Assembly: GCA_013791905.1 (NCBI GenBank)
Contig: VMSX01000006.1
Coordinates: 118,090 to 182,089, forward strand
Source: Rhodocyclaceae bacterium
GTDB taxonomy: Bacteria > Pseudomonadota > Gammaproteobacteria > Burkholderiales > Rhodocyclaceae
Reading direction: 5' to 3'
Length of the DNA: 64,000 bases
Both the position numbers and the translations under genes were made by a program. Shown piece after piece: positions 53,468-62,000 of this stretch. Under the pieces are notes generated by a model. That model did no database searches. It saw only the letters and a program-made list of their open reading frames with translations, and was not told the origin of the DNA. Position 1 is the first letter of the stretch, and the number at the start of each line of letters is the position of its first letter.

Positions 53468-54646
53468 ATGGATCTGAACGGAATTCTGCCCGAACTGGTC
53501 GCGCGCATCGCCAGCGTGCGCCGTGATCTGCACGCCCATCCCGAACTGGCTTTTGCCGAAACGCGCACATCCGAAGTGGTGGCAAACCATCTGAAGAAAC
53601 TGGGCCTCGAAGTGCATGAGGGGATGGCCGGCACCGGCGTGGTGGCGCGCCTCAAACTCGGCAACAGTCCGCGCGCCATCGGCCTGCGCGCCGACATGGA
53701 TGCCCTGCCGCTGCCCGAACTGAACACCTTTCCGCACCGTTCGCGCCATCCGGACCGCATGCACGCCTGCGGCCATGACGGCCATACGGCGATGCTGCTG
53801 GGTGCAGCCGAGGCATTGAAACTGCTGAGCGCGAGCAACAACTTCGATGGCACGGTTTATTTCATCTTCCAGCCCGCCGAAGAGCACGAAGGCGGCGGGC
53901 GCGTCATGGTGGAAGAGGGGCTTTTCGAGCGCTTCCCGATGCAGATGGTGTTCGGCCTGCACAACTGGCCCGGGCTGGCGGCGGGCAGCATGGCCGTGAT
54001 GGAAGGCCCGGTGATGGCCGGCGCTGACCGTTTCGAGATCATCATCACCGCGCGCGGCGCCCACGCCGCCATGCCGCACTTGGGGACGGACGCCATCCTG
54101 GCGGGTGCCGATCTGGTGCAGGCCGTGCAGTCGCTGGTCAGTCGCGCCACCGATCCGCAGGAAGCGGCAGTCGTCAGTGTGACGCGCTTCCATGCTGGCC
54201 ATGCCGACAACATCCTGCCCGAGCAGGCCGTGTTGGGCGGAACGGTGCGTACTTTTCGGGTCGGACTGCAGGATGCGCTGGAAGAAGGGCTCGGCCGCAT
54301 CTGCACGGGCATCGAAGCCACGCATCGGGTGCGGGCCGAACTGCACTTCTCGCGTGGCTATCCACCCACCATCAATGCCGCAGAGCCCACCGCAGTCTGT
54401 CGCCAGGTAGCGCGGCAGATCGTTGGCGACGAGCACGTTTTTTCCAACATGAAACCGAGCATGGGCGCGGAAGACTTCGCCTATCTGGCCAATGCGGTGC
54501 CGGGTTGCTATGTCTGGCTGGGCAACGGCAGCGGCGAAGGCGGCTGTCTGCTGCACAGCCCGCATTACGACTTCAACGACGAGATCATCGCCACCGGGAT
54601 CCGCTACTGGGTGCGGCTGGTGGAGACCACCCTGGCACGGCAGTAG
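53468..54646 (+). CDS. M20-family amidohydrolase (hippurate hydrolase-like)
   Basis: 392 residues. Metal-binding residues are visible: RRDLHAHPELAF, GLRADMDALPL, HACGHDGHTAML, the IFQPAEE Glu pair and the late His in LLHSPHYDFNDE. The lid domain with ARGAHAAMPH lies at ~185-300. Probably removes acyl groups from N-acyl amino acids. Divergent from the nnr gene with a 60-nt shared promoter region. Confidence 0.93.
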   Translation: MDLNGILPELVARIASVRRDLHAHPELAFAETRTSEVVANHLKKLGLEVHEGMAGTGVVARLKLGNSPRAIGLRADMDALPLPELNTFPHRSRHPDRMHACGHDGHTAMLLGAAEALKLLSASNNFDGTVYFIFQPAEEHEGGGRVMVEEGLFERFPMQMVFGLHNWPGLAAGSMAVMEGPVMAGADRFEIIITARGAHAAMPHLGTDAILAGADLVQAVQSLVSRATDPQEAAVVSVTRFHAGHADNILPEQAVLGGTVRTFRVGLQDALEEGLGRICTGIEATHRVRAELHFSRGYPPTINAAEPTAVCRQVARQIVGDEHVFSNMKPSMGAEDFAYLANAVPGCYVWLGNGSGEGGCLLHSPHYDFNDEIIATGIRYWVRLVETTLARQ

Positions 54647-54712
54647 ATAGGGGAAATTAGAGCGCGACCCGGTAAGACAGGGCCGGCAGTGGTGCCATGA
54701 CCCTGTAAATCA

Positions 54713-56095
54713 CTACCGTTCCCGTCCCGCCTCCTGTGCCACCTTCCGCACCGGCGAAAGCACGTACTCGAGAACGGAGCGCGTGCCGAGGTGAATCTCT
54801 GCTGCCACCTGCATGCCAGGCGAAAGCCGATAGCGCTGCCCCTCGCTTTCCAGGTAGGGTGACTTCAACGCAACCAGGGTGCGATAACCGACCGGCTGGG
54901 TTGGCGGCTCACCGGCATTGCCTTGCGTCGCGCGCCTGGCATTCGGATCACCGCCCTCAGTCGCATCTGGGCTGATGTGCGTCACCTCGCCTTCGACCAT
55001 CCCGTAGCGATGGAATGAATAAGTCACAAATTTCAATTTCACCTTCTGTCCCGCCTGAATGAAGCCGGCATCCAGATTGCTGACCCAGACCTCGGCCTGC
55101 ATCGGTTCATCCTTCGGGATCAGGGTCATCAGGATCGTCCCCGGCTGCACCACCGTCCCGCGCGTATGGGTTGCCATATCCTTGATAAACCCGGTTTGGG
55201 GCGCCTTCAATTCCAGCAGGCCGTGCCGGTGGTTCTGCTTCTCCCAATCTTGGCTGACCTTGTGCAACTGCGCCTCGACTTCCACCCGGTCGGTGGAGAG
55301 TTGTTGTCGGTAGCCTGAAGTGATTTGCGCGATTTTCTTCCTGGACTGCTCGATAGCGGCCTTGAGGCTTTCTACCGCGTGCTTCTGTGCGGCGAGTTCC
55401 TGTTCGAGTTCAATGCGCGAACGCGTCTTGTCCAGAGCGATCAATTTTCCGGCGAAGCCCTCTTTCATCAACTGGTTCCAGCCTGCCTCCTGCTCGCGGG
55501 CGATCGGCGCGGTATCGGTGAGCTTCTTTTCCTGCTGACGGGCGGCCTGATAATCCTGCTCTGCCTTGGTCAGCAGCGCCCGCTCTGCATCAATCGAGTC
55601 CTGGTAAGCCTGTCGCCGTGCCAACGCCTGTGCTTCCACTTGCCCGTAAAGTCCAGGTGGATCGTCTTTCTGCCGCTGCATGGGCTTGTTGGTGAGTTCG
55701 GCATCGATGCGCCTCAAGGTCAGGCGCTTTAACGCCAGATCGTTCTCGATCTGGCGGTTGTCCGCATCGGATACGTGCCGGTCCATGCGCACCAACACCT
55801 GCCCTTCCTTCACCTCATCACCGCCGCGAACCAGCAGTTCGGCGACGATGCCTGATTCCGCCGGCTGGATCACCTTGAGGTAACTCACCGGTACAAGCTT
55901 GCCCTGCGCCACGGCGATGATGTCCAGCCGACCAAAAACCGCCCAAAGCAGTATCGCCGCCATGAGCCCCAGCAGAATGCGCAGGATCAGGCGCGGCAAC
56001 GGGGAGGGCGCCGCCGCCTGAAGCTTCAGGATCGGCGGACTGAAGTCCTCCTGCGGTGCGGTCAAGCCAAAGAGTCGTTCGCGCATCGTCGTCAT
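54713..56095 (-). CDS. HlyD-family type I secretion membrane-fusion protein
   Basis: 460 residues. One N-terminal membrane segment (~35-55, LILRILLGLMAAILLWAVFG), lipoyl half (VIQPAESGIVAELLVRGGDE), long coiled coil (~140-290), second lipoyl half and the C-terminal region (LSPGMQVAAEIHLGTRSVLE), as in HlyD/PrtE. Links an ABC exporter to TolC. Starts 3 nt after the RTX gene stop, so it serves that protein; the ABC ATPase is not in the window. Confidence 0.92.
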   Translation of the reverse strand: MTTMRERLFGLTAPQEDFSPPILKLQAAAPSPLPRLILRILLGLMAAILLWAVFGRLDIIAVAQGKLVPVSYLKVIQPAESGIVAELLVRGGDEVKEGQVLVRMDRHVSDADNRQIENDLALKRLTLRRIDAELTNKPMQRQKDDPPGLYGQVEAQALARRQAYQDSIDAERALLTKAEQDYQAARQQEKKLTDTAPIAREQEAGWNQLMKEGFAGKLIALDKTRSRIELEQELAAQKHAVESLKAAIEQSRKKIAQITSGYRQQLSTDRVEVEAQLHKVSQDWEKQNHRHGLLELKAPQTGFIKDMATHTRGTVVQPGTILMTLIPKDEPMQAEVWVSNLDAGFIQAGQKVKLKFVTYSFHRYGMVEGEVTHISPDATEGGDPNARRATQGNAGEPPTQPVGYRTLVALKSPYLESEGQRYRLSPGMQVAAEIHLGTRSVLEYVLSPVRKVAQEAGRER

Positions 56096-56098
56096 GAT

Positions 56099-59000
56099 CT
56101 ACCCCAGTCTCACCACGCCTTCCTGTAGTCCCTGGAGAGACTGAAAGGACTGCACGCCGATAGCGAACTGGCTACCATTCAGGACATTTTGTGCACCAGC
56201 CAATCCCACGTTCTCGAAGTTGCCGTGGCGGCCGTACTGATAGGCAAGGTCTCCGCCCAGTGCCGCGTCGTCCGCGCCGTACAGGTGGGCGTCAAGCAGA
56301 TCGTTCATCAGGCTCCACTGCGTGATCGCCGCATTCGCCGCGCGCGCCTGATCGAAACGGCTGACCAGCATGCGGAAATCGAAGCCCTCGACCTTGTTGT
56401 CCTTCAGTGGATCGCTGCCAGCCGCATCGAAGTCGGCCATTGTCTCGGCGATCAATTGCAGATTGAGTGCCGACTGGTGCCTGATGTCGGCATACCAATC
56501 CTTGAATGTCAGAGATTCGCCATTGCCGGTATCGAGCACCAGGTTGTTGCCATCCTTGCTCAGGGCTAAATCCTCGTAGCGAATGCCGCCACCCAGGGTG
56601 ATGCTGTCGACGCCACCGTTCAAATAGACCGTATCGCTACCGTCGCCAGTGTTGAAGGCGATGACGTCGTTGCCCGTTCCGGTCTGGAGCGTGTCGTTGC
56701 CTGTGCCGCCGACAAGAAAACTGTTGCCCGGACCGCTGGAGAGTGTGTCGGCCCCGGCCCCGCCAAACATAAGGTTGTTGCCTGAGGGGCTGGCGAGGAG
56801 GTCATCGCCACCATTGCCGATCAAGGTCTCGCCGCCTTGAGCGATAAGGCTGTCGCCACCCGGGCCGCCGCGCTGCAGACCGGTGACCGTGGTCATATTC
56901 CAGGCCGACCAACCGCTCCATGCCAGGCCATCGCCGGCGCGCACCCAGACTCGCTCGGTAGCGGCAACCGAACCACCGACATAGCTGAAATCAGCCAGTT
57001 CGGCTGCCGTGACCGCGATGCTGGTACCTGCCGCCTGAGCCATTCCAGCTTTGGAGAAGTGTCCGCCACCATTTACGTCGTCCCAGAACTCGTACTTCAC
57101 GACCGGATCGCCATCCGGGTCGGTCGCCGTGAACAGTGTGGATGCTGCCAGGGCATCACCGGCCAGGACACCCTTGTGGCCTGTTTCGATGGTCGGGGCG
57201 GCATTAGTTGCGTGATTGCTGCTTTGCATGTTCCAGGCCGTCCAGCCGCTCCAGGCCTGGCCGTCATAGGCGCGCACCCAGACCCGCTCGATGGTCATGG
57301 CATCGCCGCCGACATAGCTCAGGTCGGGCAGTTCGTCCGCATTAACCGTGATGCTGGTCCCTGCGACTTGCACGATGCCGTTCTTCGTGAAGTGTCCGCC
57401 GCCATTCACGTCGTCCCAGAATTCATATTTAGTCGGTACGTCGCCGTCTGGATCGGTCACGGTAAAGAGCGTTGATGCTGCTACCATCTGGCCGAGTCCA
57501 GCAGTTCCGGTCGGTGCTGAAATCGTCGGTGCGGCATTCGTGACATGCGGCGCGCTGGTGATGTTCCACGGCGTCCAGGCGCCCCAGGCAACGCCATCGC
57601 TCGCCCGGGCCCAGACACGTTCGCTGCCGGTCTGGCTGCCGGCGACATAAGCGAGATCAGCCAGGTCATCGGCAGACACGGCAATACTGCTGCCGGCCGC
57701 CTGCTCGATGCCACCCAGCGAGAAATGGCCACCACCGGTCGTGTCGTCCCAGAACTCGTATTTGACGACAGGATCTCCATCCGGATCGGTTGCCGTGAAC
57801 AAGCTGGATGCTGCAGCCGATTCGCCCAGCAACAGGGTGACGTTGGCGGCCTGCGCCTCCGGTGCCGCATTGGTGGCGTGGTCGCTGCTTTGCATGTGCC
57901 ACGACTTCCAGGCGCCCCAGGCCTGGCCGTCCCAGGCCCGCGCCCAGACGCGTTCGCTTCCCATGGTGGCGGCACCGACGTACTGGAGGTTGGCCAACTG
58001 ATCGGTGGTAACCGCGATGCTGGTGCCGGCCGCCTGGTCGATCCCGTTCAGGACGAAGCGTCCGCCATCTTGGCCGTCATCCCAGAACTCATATTTCGTC
58101 GGTAAATCGCCATCCGCATCGCTGACCGCGAACAGGCTGGCCGTGGCCACTGTCGCGCGCAGGCCGACGGTTGCGTCGGTTGCATCGACGACGGGGGCCA
58201 CATTGGTCGGGTGCGGGGCGCTGGTGATGTTCCACGGCGTCCAGCTGCTCCAGGCTTGGCCATCGTAGGCCCGCACCCAGACGCGTTCCGTGCCAATCGC
58301 TCTGCCGCCGGCATACTGGAGGCTGGTAAGCTGATCGGCAGTTACCGCGATACTGGTACCGGCGGCTTGGTCGACGCCATCGAGTACGAAGCGGCCGCCT
58401 CCGTTGGTGTCGTCCCAGAATTCATACTTCGTCGGCACGTCACCATCGGCATCGGCGACCGAGAAGAGTCCGGCTGCCGCGACGGCTTCATCGAGGCCGA
58501 TGGTGATGTTCTCGGCACTGGCGATCGGTGCTTCATTGCTCAGGTGCGGCGCGCTGGTGATGTTCCAGGGTGTCCAGGCGCTCCAGCTTGAACCATCGGA
58601 CACTCTGGCCCAGACACGTTCGCTAGCGATTTCGCTGCCGGCGATGTACTGGAGGTTGACTATCTGGTCGGCCGTGACGGCGATGCTGGTGCCGGCAACC
58701 TGCTCGATACCGTCGAGTACAAAACGTCCGCCGCCATTCACGTCGTCCCAGAATTCGTAGCGCTGGACGCTGCCGGTGGTCTGGATCAGTTCGCTTACTG
58801 CCACCGCGTCAGCCAGCAACAGGGTGCGGTTCTCCGCAGTCACGGTTGGCGGCCCATCGGCAGCAACATCCAGATGGAAGGTCTGGCGCGCCGATAGCCC
58901 GCCGCTATCGGTGGCGGTGATCGTGATGTCCAGTCCGCCGGCTGTATCCGGCGTGCCGGAGAAAGCCCCTGTTGCGGGATCGAAAGACAACCACCCCGGC

Positions 59001-62000
59001 AATGCCGAACCATCCGCCAAAGTGGCGGTAAAGACAAGGCTGTCGCCACGGGACAAGTCGGCATCGTCGAACATCCCACTCAGACCCATGAGGTAATGCA
59101 GACCCTGGCTCAACTTGCCGAAGCGTACATCGGTCAATTGCGCTCGCAAATCGGCTTCACTCAGCCCGTCAAGCTTGCCGTTCTTGCCGTAGAGATACGC
59201 CGCATCGCCACCAATGGCCTGGGTATCCGTGGCCGCGAGATGAAATTCGGCCAAATGCGGGGCCAGTTGCCAGCTTGTGATGTCCGGATCCTGCGCAAGA
59301 TCGGCTTCGAAGCGGTTTGCCAGCCCAATGAAGTCGAATAACTGGATGCGCCGGTTCAGCAATGCATCTGCGGAACCGCGGTCATAGTCCGCCATCGCTG
59401 CTGCGACGATTTGCAGACGGTCAACGATGTGGTTACCCACGATGTAAGAGTCATTCCAGTTTTCACCAAACCAGCTGTCGAAGGTGAGGATGTCACCATC
59501 CCCGACAGTCAGCACCAGATTGTCACCATCGCGACTGAAGCTCAGGTCGGAATAGGCAATCCCACCGCCCAGCGAGAGGGTGTCGAGACTTGTATCGGAC
59601 TCGTTGCGATATGTATCGATCCAGTCATTGCCGTCGCCGCGATTGAACAGGATTACATCGCTGCCGTCGTTGCCGAAAATATAGTCGTTACCTCGACCGC
59701 CAATCAGCAGGTCGTCTAAAACATAGGCAGCAAGCCCATCATCGCCGTCGCCGCCTGACAAGAGGTCGTTGGCTGAGTCCTCCACCCAATCGGCAACCAC
59801 TTCGTCCGATCCGCTGCCGCCGGACAGGATGTTGCTGCCCGAACCCGCAGCCAAAAAGTCGTTGCCTGCGCCACCCAGGATCGTGCCATCCGTCGCCGTG
59901 CCGACGAGGAAGTCGTTTCCGCTCGTCAGGGCGAACGAGAGGCGGGACATGATGTCCGTCACACCCCAGGTCGTGCCGTCCGCAAATGCCACTTGCTCGA
60001 TCTTGTTGCCATCTGAGAGCAGCCAACTATCCAGTGTCAAGCTGTCAGTTGTGCCAGCAATGGATAGCACCACTTGTCCATATTGGTTTTGCGATACGGC
60101 CACCTCGGCAGGGGCGATGTCCGCACCGAACTGCACGGTGTCCATGTTCCCGGGCGTCGTGTCGCCATCCCATACGAGCACATTGCCGTCACCGCGCCCG
60201 AAGAGGAAAGTGTCGTTGCCGACATCACCCGACAGATAGGCGTCGTAATCGACCGCCGCTTCGTCTGGTGTGCCCGTGTCGTCAGGATCGCTCAGGAAGC
60301 TGCCCACCGCTGCGTCTCGATTTACGGCATAGCTGAACGGTTGTCCGACCGTCGCCGTCAGGTTGGCCAGTGTGCCAACTGCCACCGGGGCAGACGTGTT
60401 CCGAAATGGCGCCAGGGCCATCAAGTCTGCCATGCCGACGGTCGTACCGTCCGCGAACTTGACCTGCTCGATGCCGAACCCGATCGGATCGTCCGCATTC
60501 GGGTAGACCAACCGGACTTGGCTCGCACCGTCGTTCCAGGATAAGTCCAGTGTTTCCCGCGCCTCTTCCCGTCCCCAGGCCAGCGATAGCCCGGACAAAG
60601 AAATGCCTGCACCGAACTCCACCGTATCCTGTGGAATCACACCCGCATCGTAGGCGGGCTGTAGTGCCGCAAAGTTGTTTGCCGCCGGTAGCTGGAAGTC
60701 AGGCAAGGCCGGTAAATAACGGAGATTGCCGTTGGCAATCATTTCCTGTGGGTCGTGTCCCTGGTTTGAAAGGTAGGCCACCGCCGCGTCGTATGTCGTG
60801 AAACTGGGTCCCTCGATACACACCCATCTGTTACCTTTCAGTTCTCTTTCTCGCCAATCCGGGATGCCCCGTGCGGTATAGAACCAATCCTTGTAGGCCT
60901 CCTCAGAATCACCCGTGTCGCCAATCAGGTCGATGCCGGTTTGCGCCGGATCGATCAGGTAACGCGTTTCGCCCGTGCCAAACCAAGCACCGTCCATCCA
61001 ATCGTTCCCCGCGCCGCCAACTAGCACACTTCCCAGCGTCAGCTTATCGTCGCCGTCACCACCGTACTGAATCGTCCCACCCACGAGGACATCGTCTCCG
61101 GTACCGCCATATGACAATCCACCTCCCTGCAGTACGTCGTTTCCCGCACCGCCGTAAATAGCGGCATAGCGATTGTTTGTGGCATCAATCGTATTGTCTG
61201 ACGCACCCGCCAGGATTTCCTGGAAATTCGTGGTGTGGCTGTCGACATAAAGCGCTACGCCGTAAGCACCGCTCACCGGTGGCGATGCGGGGAGCAGCGC
61301 AGTGATCGTGCCGTTCTGCGCGGCACGGTATTCGGTGGCCTGGGTCGTACTCGTCCAGGGAAGGACGTTGCCATTGCCGTCTGTATAAAAACCCATCCCG
61401 GCAACCCAGGACGAATAGCTGTAATTCTGGTCATATAGCCCTCCCCAGGTAATGCGCGCCTGGATAGGCTCGAAGGTCAGAGAATGGCTTCCCGAATCGA
61501 CCACAATGAACTCTGCGTCACTAGCCAAGCTCGCCTGCTGAAAGGCATGCTTTTCCAACAGCAAGACGGTGCGATTCTCCGGCCACCAATACGTATAGCT
61601 GGTGCTGACATTGCTATTCGTCGACACGTAGTAGGCGGCCCCGCCCGATGTGAGGTAAGTCGTGGAATTGGTAGTCGTGGTCTGCACCATCTGCCGGATG
61701 ACGGTATCGCCGACCGGCGATAATTGCAGGGTGCCATCGGCCTGCCAGCGGTAGCCATAAGCCATGAGGGTTCCGGAGATGGATGCCTTGCTCGCCGCGA
61801 AAAAATCGTCGCGCAAACGCTCAAACTCGCCCTGTTCCGCGACATCGAACAACCCCGCAATGGATCGTTCCTCTCCGGCCTCATTTCTAACCAGCCATTC
61901 CTGCGATGCGATGTAGTAGTCCTTCAGCGTCACGCCCTGATCCGTACCGCGGATCGTCAGATGGAGGTCGTTGCCATTTTGCGCGGCGCGCAAGTCCGTG

